Assembly (NCBI RefSeq): GCF_011326735.1
Contig: NZ_JAANCN010000003.1
Coordinates: forward strand, 214,115 to 278,114
From: Phycicoccus endophyticus
GTDB taxonomy: Bacteria > Actinomycetota > Actinomycetes > Actinomycetales > Dermatophilaceae
Direction of reading: 5' to 3'
DNA length: 64,000 bases
The translations under genes and the position numbers were made by a program. The notes under the pieces were generated by a model. It was given only the letters and a program-made list of their open reading frames with translations. It was not told where the DNA came from and did not search any database. Positions 30,877 through 41,143 of this stretch are shown here, one piece after another; position 1 is the first letter of the stretch, and each line of letters starts with the position of its first letter.

Positions 30877-32062
30877 CGCTGGCCCTTCCCGTCACGGGGG
30901 TCGTCGGGGTCGTCGGCGGCGTCGCCGTCCGCGGGGTCGTCGGCGTCGAAGAGGGTGGCCTCGGGGGAGGCGTCGTGGCCGACCGGCACGTTGGCGCTCT
31001 GCGCCGAGACGTTGCTCGCCCGCCCCTGCGCGCTCGCGGGGTCGGCCTCCTGGGTCGGGGCGACGTCGACGGTGTCGGCGCGGCCCTCGGCCTGGCGCGC
31101 GACACCGGAGACGCCGTCGCCGGTGGAGACCACCGGGGGCCCGGCGGCCGGCTCGCTCTTGGGCGTCCCGCCCGTCGGGGACTTGCTGCCGGCGTCGGAC
31201 TCGTGCTTCTCCCCCGGCGCGTCGTCGGACTCGTCCCGCTCGGCGGCCGGCTCGGCCTTGTCGGCCTGGGCCTCGTCGTGGCCCGGGGTGACCTCGGTGC
31301 TGCCCGGGGCGTCGGCGCTCGGCGCCGAGCCCGAGCGCGCGCCCTCACCCTCCGGGGCGGTCCAGCCGTTGCGCCGCGCCAGCTCGAGCCCGGCGAGCGA
31401 CGCCGGCCCGGCACCGACGCCCTCGTCGGCCAGGCCGTCACCGAAGCCGGCGAGGGTGCGGCTGACCTGCTTGAAGGTGCAGACGCGGTTCGGGCCGCGG
31501 GTCGGGCGGACCTCACGGCCCTCGCGCAGGTCGTCGACGAGCTGCCTGGTCGACTCCGGGGTCTGGTTGTCGAAGAACTCCCAGTTGGCCATGACGACCG
31601 GGGCGTAGTCGCACGCCGCGTTGCACTCGACCCGCTCGAGGGTGATCTTGCCGTCGTCGGTCGTCTCGTCGTGGCCGACGCCCAGGTGCTCGGAGACCGA
31701 CTCCCAGATCTCGTCGCCGCCCATGATCGCGCACAGCGTGTTCGTGCAGACCCCGACCGTGTACTCGCCGTTGGGGTGGCGCTTGTACTGGGTGTAGAAG
31801 GTCGCGACGCCGGAGACCTCGGCGGTGGTCAGGTCGAGCAGCTCGGCGCACAGGTCGATGCCGCGGCCGGTGACGTAGCCGTCGACGGACTGCACGAGGT
31901 GGAGCAGCGGGAGCAGCGCCGAGCGCTTGTGCGGGTAGCGCGCGATCACCTGCGCGGCGTCGGCGCGGAAGGTCGCCTCGACGTCGGCGGGGTAGGGCTG
32001 CTTGGACTCCTCGGGCACCGTGAGGTGACCGGAAGCGGACTGCAGACCGAAGTCGTCGGTCA

Positions 32063-32063
<1 letters not shown>
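30873..32063 (-). CDS. nuoE: NADH-quinone oxidoreductase subunit E with long acidic tail
   Basis: 396 residues, about twice the usual NuoE. Residues 1-235 are the thioredoxin-like NuoE fold. The [2Fe-2S] N1a ligands are C106 and C111 (CTNTLC) and C147 and C151 (CNAAC). From about residue 236 to the end the protein is low in complexity, rich in Ala, Asp, Glu, Ser, Pro and Gly and with few hydrophobics, so probably disordered. No stop or frameshift separates the tail, and the nuoF start overlaps its end by ATGA, so it is translated. The ATG at 32063 shares its first base with the nuoD TGA. Confidence 0.94.
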
Positions 32064-33468
<1,405 letters not shown>

Positions 33469-33469
<1 letters not shown>

Positions 33470-34305
33470 CAGGTGTACGCCCTCCGCTCGTCCGGCGGCG
33501 GGACGGTGCCGCCCTTGTACTCGACGGGGATGCCGCCGAGCGGGTAGTCCTTGCGCTGCGGGTGGCCGGGCCAGTCGTCGGGCATGAGGACGCGGGTCAG
33601 CGCCGGGTGACCGTCGAACTCGATGCCGAACATGTCCCAGGTCTCGCGCTCGTGCCAGTCGTTGCCGGGCCAGACCTCGACGACCGAGGGGATGTGCGGG
33701 TCGCTGTCGGGGCAGGTGACCTCGACCCGGATCCGCCGGCTGCCGTGGGTGATCGACAGCAGCGGGTAGGCGGCGTGCAGCTCACGACCGGCCTCCCCGG
33801 GGTAGTGCACCCCGCTGACGCCCAGGCACATCTCGAAGCGCAGGCCGGGGTGGTCGCGCAGCGCGTGGGCGACCTCGAGCAGGTGCTCCCGGCGCACGAA
33901 GAGGGTCATCTCACCGCGGTCGACGACCACCCGCTCGACGGCGCTCTCGTAGCCGGTGCCGTCGGCGAGCGCCACCGCCAGGGTGTCGGCGACCTCGTCG
34001 AAGAAGGAGCCGTAGGGGCGCGGGCTCGCGCCCGGCATCAGGGTCGGGGTGACGAGCCCCCCGTAGCCGGTGGTGTCCTGGCCGCGGGTGGCACCGAACA
34101 TGCCACGCCGCTCGCCGATCTGCACCGGCTCGGCGTCGGCGGCGGACAGCTCGGGTACCCGGCCACCGCCGGTGTGCTGGGCCAGGTCGGCCGAGCGAGG
34201 GTCGTCGTCGGTGCGGGTGGCCGGGGTGTCGGCGGCCTTGTCGGGCACCGGCGCCCCCTCGCCGCTCTCGAGGTGCTTGGGGTCGGTGGTCTCGTCGTCG
34301 CTCAT
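33469..34305 (-). CDS. nuoC: NADH-quinone oxidoreductase subunit C with acidic N-terminal extension
   Basis: 278 residues. The conserved 30-kDa domain occupies about residues 95-278, ending with [19 protein letters not shown] and [13 protein letters not shown]. The first ~60 residues are charged, rich in Asp, Glu, Pro and Ala, and probably disordered. ATG at 34305 overlaps the nuoB stop by ATGA. NuoC sits next to NuoD at the base of the peripheral arm. Confidence 0.95.
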
Positions 34306-34901
34306 CCGAGGAGGTTCTTCCCGGCCGGCGCAGCGAGGTGCGCGAGGTGGTCGTGCGTGGCGGGCATCTGCGAGGTCGGGACGGCCCGGAGCGCGGCCTG
34401 CTCGGCGGCGCGTGCCGCGGCGACCCGGTTGACGCCGAGCTTGCTGTGCTGGATCTGCTCGTGCAGCTCGATGATCGCGTTGAGGAGCATCTCCGGCCGC
34501 GGCGGACAGCCGGGCAGGTAGACGTCGACGGGGATCACGTGGTCGACCCCCTGGACGATCGCGTAGTTGTTGAACATGCCGCCCGAGGAGGCGCACACGC
34601 CCATCGAGATGACCCACTTGGGGTTGGGCATCTGGTCGTAGACCTGGCGCACGACCGGGGCCATCTTCTGGCTGACCCGGCCGGCGACGATCATCAGGTC
34701 CGCCTGCCGGGGCGTCGCGGAGAACCGCTCCATCCCGAACCGGGCGATGTCGTAGTCCGGGGTGCCGACGGCCATCATCTCGATGGCGCAGCAGGCGAGC
34801 CCGAAAGTCGCCGGCCAGATCGAGGCCTTGCGCATGTAGCCGACGACGCTCTCGAGCGTCGTGAGCGCGAAGCCGGCGGGCAGCTTCTCCTCGAGTCCCA
34901 T
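34302..34901 (-). CDS. nuoB: NADH-quinone oxidoreductase subunit B
   Basis: 199-residue subunit carrying terminal cluster N2. The four cysteines lie in [20 protein letters not shown] and [13 protein letters not shown] at 34901 follows GAGGAGG with five-base spacing; the GTG three bases earlier lies too close to that site. This is the operon copy; a second copy sits at 10296-10901. Confidence 0.95.
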   Translation of the reverse strand: MGLEEKLPAGFALTTLESVVGYMRKASIWPATFGLACCAIEMMAVGTPDYDIARFGMERFSATPRQADLMIVAGRVSQKMAPVVRQVYDQMPNPKWVISMGVCASSGGMFNNYAIVQGVDHVIPVDVYLPGCPPRPEMLLNAIIELHEQIQHSKLGVNRVAAARAAEQAALRAVPTSQMPATHDHLAHLAAPAGKNLLG

Positions 34902-34941
34902 CACGCCTCCTCGGCGGGGTTGGCGGGTGTGCGTGCGGTGC

Positions 34942-35304
34942 TCAGTCCCACTCCAGGCCGCCCCGCTTCCAGACGTAGGCGTACGCGACGAAGACCGTGA
35001 GGACGAACAGGAACATCTCGACGAGCGCGAACAGGCCGAGCTGGTCGAAGGCGACGGCGAACGGGTAGAGGAAGACCGACTCGACGTCGAAGATGATGAA
35101 GAGCATCGCCGTGAGGAAGTACTTGATCGGCACCCGGCCGCCGCCCTCCGCCCGGGGGGTCGGCTGGATGCCGCACTCGTAGGCCTCGAGCTTGGCGCGG
35201 TTGTAGCGCCGGGGCCCGACGACGAGGCTCGTCCCCACCGAGAGCACCGCGAAGCCGAAGCCGAACGCGAGGAGGATCAGGAGGGGGACGTAGGGGTTGC
35301 TCAT
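34942..35304 (-). CDS. nuoA: NADH-quinone oxidoreductase subunit A
   Basis: 120 residues, three helices. It has the canonical loop YECGIQP and helix motif [14 protein letters not shown] with both conserved acidic residues, in contrast to NuoA2. It is the first gene of the nuo operon. Upstream is AAAGGGGAG, about 12 bases from the ATG, and a 244-base region with the operon promoter and a Rex-type operator. The gap to nuoB is 40 bases. Confidence 0.95.
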   Translation of the reverse strand: MSNPYVPLLILLAFGFGFAVLSVGTSLVVGPRRYNRAKLEAYECGIQPTPRAEGGGRVPIKYFLTAMLFIIFDVESVFLYPFAVAFDQLGLFALVEMFLFVLTVFVAYAYVWKRGGLEWD

Positions 35305-35382
35305 CGCGGGAGAACTCCCCTTTCGCTGCTCGGGTGCGTCGGGTGGTCGACGGGTGCCGGGGCCGCGTGCGGCGTCCGGGCC

Positions 35383-35388
35383 ATCCTA
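35383..35388 (-). promoter_or_regulatory. Possible second -10 box upstream of nuoA
   Basis: TAGGAT on the minus strand about 80 bases before the nuoA ATG. It fits TANNNT but has no good -35 partner. It may be a second, Rex-independent start for the operon or chance. Confidence 0.25.
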
Positions 35389-35482
35389 GGCCGCGTGAGG
35401 TACGTCGCACTCGGGGGCGTCGCGCCCCCGGTCTCGGCGCGGGTCACCGCGCGCGGCGTGCTGGTCACGGGTCCTCTGCTGC

Positions 35483-35514
35483 TTGTGAACGCCTTCACGA
35501 ACGTCGGCAGTCTA
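35483..35514 (-). promoter_or_regulatory. nuo operon promoter with Rex-type operator
   Basis: TTGTGAACGCCTTCACGA at 35483-35500 matches the Rex operator consensus TTGTGAANNNNTTCACAA at all but one fixed position. On the minus strand a -10-like TAGACT lies at 35514-35509, so transcription should start around 35502-35500, inside the operator. Rex bound there would block the nuo operon directly. This fits known Rex control of nuo in Streptomyces. The gene for Rex itself is at 61830-62495. The -35 region near 35537 is not clear. Confidence 0.72.
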
Positions 35515-35548
35515 GGCCGCGCCCCGGGGGCCGTGCACTAAGGCTGGC

Positions 35549-36253
35549 CTAACCCTCGACCGGGGCCTTCGTCGCGCGGTGGAGGGCCACGATGCCGCCG
35601 GTGAGGTTGCGCCACTGCACCTCGCTCCAGCCGGCCGCCGCGACCTGCTCGGCGAGGCCGCGCTGGTCGGGCCAGGCCTGGATGGACTCGGCGAGGTAGA
35701 CGTAGGACTCCGGGTTGGAGCTGACCCGGCGCGCGATGCGCGGGAGCTGGCCCATGAGGTAGGTCGAGTACACGCGCCGCAGGACCGGGTTGGTCGGCGT
35801 GCTGAACTCGCACACGACGAGCCGGCCGCCGGGGCGGGTCACCCGGTGGAACTCGCGCAGCGCCGCCGGGGGGTCGGCGACGTTGCGCAGGCCGAAGCTC
35901 ATCGTCACGACGTCGAAGGAGTCGTCGGCGAACGGCAGGTGCATCGCGTCGGCGGCGGTGAACCCCAGGTCCGAGCGGCGCCGGTGCCCGACCCGGAGCA
36001 TGCCGAGCGAGAAGTCCGCGGGGACGACGTCGACGCCGGAGTCGGCGAACGGCTCGCTGCTCGTCCCCGTGCCCGCGGCGATGTCGAGGACGCGCTGGCC
36101 CGGTCGGGCGTCGCACGCCGCGACGACGGCCCGTCGCCACAGCCGGTCCTGGCCGAGGGAGAGCACGTCGTTCGTGACGTCGTAGCGGGAGGCGACGTCG
36201 TCGAACATCGTGGCGACGTCGCGGGGGTCCTTCTCGAGGGAGGCGCGGGACAT
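35549..36253 (-). CDS. menG: Demethylmenaquinone methyltransferase
   Basis: 234-residue UbiE/MenG methyltransferase, the last ring-modifying step of menaquinone synthesis, using S-adenosylmethionine. The family start [21 protein letters not shown] is seen near residue 8, and the SAM-binding motif [19 protein letters not shown] near residue 55. [19 protein letters not shown] and [12 protein letters not shown] follow as in other UbiE proteins. ATG at 36253 has GGGAGG nine bases upstream, better placed than the ATG at 36262. It is divergent from menF with a 90-base gap, and its stop faces the nuo promoter region. Confidence 0.94.
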   Translation of the reverse strand: MSRASLEKDPRDVATMFDDVASRYDVTNDVLSLGQDRLWRRAVVAACDARPGQRVLDIAAGTGTSSEPFADSGVDVVPADFSLGMLRVGHRRRSDLGFTAADAMHLPFADDSFDVVTMSFGLRNVADPPAALREFHRVTRPGGRLVVCEFSTPTNPVLRRVYSTYLMGQLPRIARRVSSNPESYVYLAESIQAWPDQRGLAEQVAAAGWSEVQWRNLTGGIVALHRATKAPVEG

Positions 36254-36343
36254 GCGCGCCATCCTCCCACCGCGGCACGGCGCTGCGCCGCCACGGGCCC
36301 GGTGGCCGGACGGGCCGGGTCGCCGCCGTATCGTGGCGACCTG

Positions 36344-37654
36344 ATGACCTCCCTCCCCGCGGGCCGGCCGGACGCGTCGGCGTCGGCCGCCCCCCTCGTC
36401 GCCCGGACGGTGCCCGTCGACCCGTCGCTGGCGGAGGACCTGCTGCGCGTCCTGCCCCCCGGCCCGGCGACCGACCCGTGCTCGTGGGTGCGCCGCGGCG
36501 AAGGGCTCGTGGGGTGGGGGCGGGCCGCCTCGCACGTCGCGTCCGGGCCGCAGCGCTTCGCCGAGCTCGAGCGGTGGTGGCGCGAGCTCGTCGCCTCGGC
36601 CGTCGTCCGCGACGAGGTCCGCCAGCCCGGGAGCGGCCCGGTGGCCTTCGGGTCGGTGGCCTACGCCGACGGGTCCGCCGCCGGCGGCACGCTCGTGGTC
36701 CCCGAGGTGCTCGTCGGGCGGCGCGGTGAGCACGCGTGGCTGACGACGGTGAGCGCCGGGCCGGCGGTGGCCGCCGTGCCCGGGCCCGCCGAGGTGGAGG
36801 CGCACCCGCAGCCCGAGCGGCCCGACGGGGTCGCCTTCTCCGACGGCGCGCTCACGCCGTCGGGCTGGTCGGCCGCCGTCGCGACGGCCCTGGGGCGGAT
36901 CACCGGCGGGGAGCTCGACAAGGTCGTGCTCGCCCGCGACCTCGAGGTGACCACGCGCGCCCCGCTCGACGTCCGGTGGCTGCTGCACCGTCTCGCCGAG
37001 CGCTACGACACGACGTGGGTCTTCGCCGTCGACGGTCTCGTCGGCGCCACCCCGGAGCTGCTCGTGCGCCGTGAGAAGGGCCTGGTCACCTCGCGCGTCC
37101 TCGCCGGCACCATCCGCCCGACCGGCGACGACGCCCACGACCTCGCGCTCGCCGCGTCGCTGGCACGCTCGAGCAAGGACCTCGAGGAGCACGAGTACGC
37201 CGTGCGCTCGGTGGCCGAGTCGCTCGCTCCGCACTGCTCGTCGATGAACGTGCCCGAGGCCCCGTTCGTCCTGCACCTCTCCAACGTCATGCACCTCGCG
37301 ACCGACGTCGCCGGGGTGCTCGTCGACGACGCCTCCTCGCTGGCCCTGGCGGCCTCGCTCCATCCGTCGGCGGCGGTCTGCGGCACGCCCCGGGCGGCGG
37401 CCGACGCGGTCATCGCCGAGCTGGAGCACATGGACCGTGGGCGCTACGCCGGGCCGGTCGGCTGGATCGACGCCGACGGCGACGGCGAGTGGGGCATCGC
37501 GCTGCGGTGCGGGGCGGTGGACCCTCGGGACCCGACGCGGATGCGGCTGTTCGCCGGGTGCGGCATCGTCGCCGGCTCCGACCCGGACGACGAGCTCGCC
37601 GAGTCCTCCGCCAAGCTCGTCCCGATGCGCGACGCCCTGACCGCCACCCCCTGA
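36344..37654 (+). CDS. menF: Isochorismate synthase
   Basis: 436 residues with the chorismate-binding fold in the C-terminal half. Diagnostic stretches are [48 protein letters not shown] and the Mg/chorismate site around [20 protein letters not shown]. It converts chorismate to isochorismate, the first committed step to menaquinone. The start ATG at 36344 lies nine bases after TATCGT (36329-36334), so the message may be nearly leaderless; no ribosome-binding site is evident. The large repeat element begins one base after its stop codon. Confidence 0.9.
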   Translation: MTSLPAGRPDASASAAPLVARTVPVDPSLAEDLLRVLPPGPATDPCSWVRRGEGLVGWGRAASHVASGPQRFAELERWWRELVASAVVRDEVRQPGSGPVAFGSVAYADGSAAGGTLVVPEVLVGRRGEHAWLTTVSAGPAVAAVPGPAEVEAHPQPERPDGVAFSDGALTPSGWSAAVATALGRITGGELDKVVLARDLEVTTRAPLDVRWLLHRLAERYDTTWVFAVDGLVGATPELLVRREKGLVTSRVLAGTIRPTGDDAHDLALAASLARSSKDLEEHEYAVRSVAESLAPHCSSMNVPEAPFVLHLSNVMHLATDVAGVLVDDASSLALAASLHPSAAVCGTPRAAADAVIAELEHMDRGRYAGPVGWIDADGDGEWGIALRCGAVDPRDPTRMRLFAGCGIVAGSDPDDELAESSAKLVPMRDALTATP

Positions 37655-38027
37655 CCGTCCCCGAATCGACCAATAGGTCACGCCAGCGACACCCGCCGGC
37701 GCCCCACCCAGCCCACCTGTCGCCAGATCGACCAATAGGTCACGTCAGCGACACCCGCCGGCGCCCACCCAGCCCACCTGTCGCCAGATCGACCAATAGG
37801 TCACGTCAGCGACACCCGCCGGCGCCCCACCCAGCCCACCTGTCGCCAGATCGACCAATAGGTCACGTCAGCGACACCCACCGGCGCCCCACCCAGCCCA
37901 CCTGTCGCCAGATCGACCAATAGGTCACGTCAGCGACAACCATCCACGTACTTCTCGTGACCTATTGGTCGATTCAGGCACACGGGTCGGTGTGCCTGAC
38001 GTGACCTATTGGTCGATTCGGGGACGG
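37655..38027. repeat. Inverted-repeat-bounded element with five 62-bp tandem units
   Basis: This 420-base gap between menF and menJ has no gene. Its ends, 37655-37682 and 38000-38027, form a 28-bp perfect inverted repeat. Inside, the 17-mer TCGACCAATAGGTCACG occurs directly at 37666, 37728, 37789, 37851 and 37913, at 62, 61, 62 and 62-base steps, with the bases between the copies nearly identical. It recurs inverted at 37956-37972 and 38000-38016. A separate 10-bp hairpin (TCAGGCACAC, loop of six) lies at 37974-37999 between the two inverted copies. Each 17-mer holds a small dyad, GACC-AATA-GGTC. Copies 5 and 6 can pair over a 26-base loop. It may be a palindromic terminator whose inner part was tandemly amplified, a MITE-like element, or a protein-binding array. 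Confidence 0.95.
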
Positions 38028-38084
38028 GGGTGGGTCAGGTGATGACGGGGGTGGGTCGGGTGAAGGGGGGTGGGTCAGGTGAAG
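38026..38084. repeat. Three G-rich 19-21-bp direct repeats at the menJ end
   Basis: Three copies of GGGGGTGGGTCRGGTGAWG at 38026-38046, 38047-38065 and 38066-38084, the last one covering the menJ stop codon. More G-runs follow to 38094. The many runs of three or more G on the plus strand could fold as a G-quadruplex in DNA, or in any menF read-through RNA. Confidence 0.85.
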
Positions 38085-39310
38085 GGGGGGCGGGCATCGA
38101 GGGCCACCGAACGCCGGCCGGCCCAGCGCCAGACGCGGGCGGCCCGGTCGCGGTCCTCGTCGGTGACGAGGTTGCCCATCCAGCGCAGCGCGAGCGTCAT
38201 CAGCCAGTCGCTGCGCATCCCGGCCGGGCCGAGCGCGGCGAGCGTGCGCGGCACGGTGAAGACGCCGGCGAGCCTGCGGGCGATGGAGAACGCCTCGCCG
38301 TAGTGCTCGCGCAGCAGCGCGGGCCATGCGGACGCGAGATCCTCCTCGAGATGACCGGCGATGAGCCGACCGGTCTCCAGCCCGTAGTCGATGCCCTCGC
38401 CGTTGAGCGGGTTGACGCACGCCGCGGCATCGCCGACGAGCGCCCAGTTCGGGCCGGCGACGTTACTCACCGCGCCGCCCATCGGCAGCAGCGCGCTGGT
38501 CGGCCGGCGCGCCTCTCCGACGAGCGCGAACTCGGCTCGACGCTCCTGCGTGTAGTGCCGCATCAGCGGCTTGATCGCCACCTCGGCGGGCCGCCTCGTC
38601 GTCGCGAGGGTGCCGACGCCGACGTTCACCTGGCCGCCGCCCAGCGGGAAGATCCACCCGTACCCCGGCAGGGCCTCGCCGTGCTCGCCGCGCAGCTCGA
38701 GGTGGCTGCTGATCCACGGGTCCTCGGAGCGCTCGGAGTCGACGTAGCACCGGCCGGCGACGGCGTAGACGGTGTCCTGATGCCACTCCCGCCCGAGGAC
38801 CTTGCCGAGCCCGGAGCGGACGCCGTCGGCGACGACGAGCCGCTCGCAGGCCACCTCGAAGGTCGTGTCGTCGGCGCCGCGGAAGGTGACCGCCCGAACC
38901 CGTCCGCCCTCGACCCTCGCGTCGACCGCCTTGGCACCCTCGAGCCCGGTGGCCCCCGCCTCGAGCGCGCAGGCGCGGATGCCGGCGTCGAGCTCGGTCC
39001 GCGGGACGGCCGAGCCGTGGTCGGGCAGCGTCCCACCCGGCCACGGCAGGTGCAGGGTCTGGCCGAAGCCGTGGGCACGCAGGCCGTGGTTGACCGTGTG
39101 CCCACGCACCCAGTCGCCGAGCCCCAGGCGGTCCAGCTCCGCGACCGCGCGGGGCGTCAGCCCGTCGCCGCAGGTCTTGTCCCGAGGGAAGGTCGCGGCG
39201 TCGGCGAGGACGACCTCGCGGCCGGCGCGCGCGGCCCAGGCAGCGGCGGCGGACCCCGCGGGACCGGCGCCCACGACGAGGACGTCGGTACGGGTGGGGG
39301 TGGTCGGCAC
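38075..39310 (-). CDS. menJ: Geranylgeranyl reductase family protein, probable menaquinone reductase
   Basis: 411-residue FAD-dependent reductase. The dinucleotide motif VLVVGAGPAGSAAAAWAARA is at residues 10-29. TCGDGLTPRAVAELDRLGLG follows, and ALVGDAAACVNPLNGEGIDY is the second FAD motif, all typical of geranylgeranyl reductases. In mycobacteria MenJ saturates one isoprene unit of the menaquinone tail; position among men genes and similarity to that group support the same role here. GTG at 39310 has GGGAG about nine bases upstream. menD lies 117 bases upstream on the same strand. Confidence 0.85.
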   Translation of the reverse strand: MPTTPTRTDVLVVGAGPAGSAAAAWAARAGREVVLADAATFPRDKTCGDGLTPRAVAELDRLGLGDWVRGHTVNHGLRAHGFGQTLHLPWPGGTLPDHGSAVPRTELDAGIRACALEAGATGLEGAKAVDARVEGGRVRAVTFRGADDTTFEVACERLVVADGVRSGLGKVLGREWHQDTVYAVAGRCYVDSERSEDPWISSHLELRGEHGEALPGYGWIFPLGGGQVNVGVGTLATTRRPAEVAIKPLMRHYTQERRAEFALVGEARRPTSALLPMGGAVSNVAGPNWALVGDAAACVNPLNGEGIDYGLETGRLIAGHLEEDLASAWPALLREHYGEAFSIARRLAGVFTVPRTLAALGPAGMRSDWLMTLALRWMGNLVTDEDRDRAARVWRWAGRRSVALDARPPFT

Positions 39311-39427
39311 ACGAGGATTCTCCCAACGCCACCCGGACGGTGGGGCGCCGGGGTGCGGCGGAGCGGCCGCAGGCTCCGGGGCCGCCCTCGAGCCCCCGGC
39401 CCGGGACGCGCCGGAGGACCGCGACCC

Positions 39428-41143
39428 TCAGCCGGTGGAGACGGCCCGCACGGCGAGGTCCCGCAGGTCGGCGTGCGCCTGCCGGTGGCTCGATCGCTCG
39501 ACGGGCACCTCGAGGACCCGCACCCCGCGCGGCGTGGCGCCGACGAGCCGGGCCAGGTCCTGCGCGGAGCGCACCACCTCGTGGTCAGCCCCGTGGGCCC
39601 GGCAGAGCGCGGCCAGGTCGGTGCCGGTCGGGGTGGCGAAGACCCGCTCGAAGGCGTCGGACCGCTGCGGCGCGCCCGGCTCGAGCGTGGTGAAGATGCC
39701 TCCCCCGTCGTCGTTGACCACGACGAGGGTGAGGTCGGGGCGCGGCTCGTCCGGACCGACCAGCAGGCCCCCCGCGTCGTGGAGGAAGGTGAGGTCGCCG
39801 AGCAGCGCGTGCGTCGGTCGCCCGGCCCCCAGGGCCACCCCCGTGGCGGTCGAGACGATGCCGTCGATGCCGGCGAGGCCGCGGTTGGCGAGGACCCGCG
39901 TCGTGCTCCCGGGCCGGCCCGCGCTCGCGAGGTCGAGGTCGCGCACGGGGTTGGACGAGCCGACGACGAGGACGCCGTCGTCGGGCAGGGCCGCGTCGAC
40001 GGTGGCGGCCACGGCCAGCCCGCTCGGCCAGGGGAACCCTCGCGCCGCGACCGCCTCGGCCACCCGCCGGCCGGCCTCGTCCCAGGCCCGCGCCCACGGC
40101 CCTCGCGGCGCCGGCCGGGCCGCGGGCTCGTCGTGGGCCGCGAGCGCGCTCCAGGGGTGGACCTGTGCCGCCAGGTGCGAGGGGTCCGGCCAGGTGCTAC
40201 CGCGGGTGACCACCTCCACCCGCACCCCGGGACGACGCAGCAGCGCGGCGACCGGGCGCGCCAGGGTGACCCGACCGACGACGACGACCCGCTCGGGGGC
40301 GTGGTCGACCAGCCAGTCGGTGGCGCTGAGCAGCAGCGGCCCGTGGGGCAGGCTGGCCGCGCGCGCCGCCGGGCCGGCGAACGGCTCGGCGACGACGGGG
40401 TAGCCGCGGGCCGTCGCCCAGGCCAGGGCCGCGTCGCCGTCCACGCCGTCGCCGACGACGACGAGTGTGCGCTCGAGGTCCTCCAGTGCCGGCGCGGCCG
40501 GGCTCGTCACCGGCGCCACCGCGACCCACGGCTGCCCGCCGGGCCGGCCGGCGAGGTGCTCCGGCAGTGCTCGGTCCTCCTCGGGCACGAGCGGCTCGCG
40601 GAAGGCGACGTCGAGGTGCACCGGGCCGGGGGCCGCCCCGAGGTCACCGCGCGCGGCCACGAGCGCCCGGCAGACGCTCGAGCGCCACCACGCGCCGACG
40701 GGCTCACCGGAGGCCGGCACCGCGGCGACGGCCGGCAGGTCGGCCTCGAAGCGCACCGCCGGCCCGAAGATCCCCGGCTGCGAGGTCGTCTGGTTGGCAC
40801 CGCTGCCACGCAGCTCGTGCGGTCGGTCGGCGGAGAGCACGACGAGGGGGACGCCCCCGTGGTGGGCCTCGAGCACGGCCGGGTGCAGGTTGGCCACCGC
40901 CGTCCCGGACGTCGTGACGAGGACCGCCGGGCGCCCGCTGCCCCGGGCGAGGCCGAGGGCGAGGAACCCCGCGGAGCGCTCGTCGACCCGGACGTGCAGG
41001 CGCAGCCGGCCCGTGCGCTCGACCGCGAGGACGGCGTACGCGAGGGGGGCCGAGCGCGAGCCCGGGGAGAGGACGACGTCGGTGACCCCGCCGCGGACGA
41101 GCTCGTCGACGAGCACGCTCGCGAGCGCCGAGGAGGGGGTCAC
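39428..41143 (-). CDS. menD: SEPHCHC synthase
   Basis: 571-residue thiamine diphosphate enzyme joining isochorismate and 2-oxoglutarate. The N-terminus VTPSSALASVLVDELVRGGV aligns end to end with other actinobacterial MenD starts, so GTG at 41143 is preferred over the GTG at 41161. VVLSPGSRSAPLAYA and RVDERSAGFLALGLA hold active-site residues, and LLGDLTFLHDAGGLL with VVNDDGGGIF is the ThDP/Mg motif. The start overlaps the stop of the upstream hydrolase gene by GTGA, so menD is coupled to the WXG100-like/hydrolase pair. Confidence 0.93.
   Translation of the reverse strand: MTPSSALASVLVDELVRGGVTDVVLSPGSRSAPLAYAVLAVERTGRLRLHVRVDERSAGFLALGLARGSGRPAVLVTTSGTAVANLHPAVLEAHHGGVPLVVLSADRPHELRGSGANQTTSQPGIFGPAVRFEADLPAVAAVPASGEPVGAWWRSSVCRALVAARGDLGAAPGPVHLDVAFREPLVPEEDRALPEHLAGRPGGQPWVAVAPVTSPAAPALEDLERTLVVVGDGVDGDAALAWATARGYPVVAEPFAGPAARAASLPHGPLLLSATDWLVDHAPERVVVVGRVTLARPVAALLRRPGVRVEVVTRGSTWPDPSHLAAQVHPWSALAAHDEPAARPAPRGPWARAWDEAGRRVAEAVAARGFPWPSGLAVAATVDAALPDDGVLVVGSSNPVRDLDLASAGRPGSTTRVLANRGLAGIDGIVSTATGVALGAGRPTHALLGDLTFLHDAGGLLVGPDEPRPDLTLVVVNDDGGGIFTTLEPGAPQRSDAFERVFATPTGTDLAALCRAHGADHEVVRSAQDLARLVGATPRGVRVLEVPVERSSHRQAHADLRDLAVRAVSTG

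Noticed and set aside
34942..35304. Very short inverted repeat GGGAG-TT-CTCCC around the nuoA ribosome-binding site (35310-35325) as a riboswitch
   Set aside because: It is only a five-base stem in GC-rich DNA; no known riboswitch motif is seen.
37489..37923. A repeated Pro/His-rich peptide could be read from the 62-bp array
   Set aside because: The frame starts inside menF, shifts with the 61-base unit and has no start signal; it is a by-product of the DNA repeat.
37655..38027. CRISPR array
   Set aside because: The whole 62-base unit, spacer included, is nearly identical in each copy, and there are no unique spacers or cas genes.
37655..38027. Plasmid-type iterons or a replication origin
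   Set aside because: No replication gene, DnaA-box cluster or AT-rich stretch is nearby; the region is GC-rich and lies between men genes.
39311..39427. Hidden small gene or terminator between menD and menJ
   Set aside because: Only a five-base stem (CCACC/GGTGG) and no supported reading frame; the gap holds nothing I can defend.
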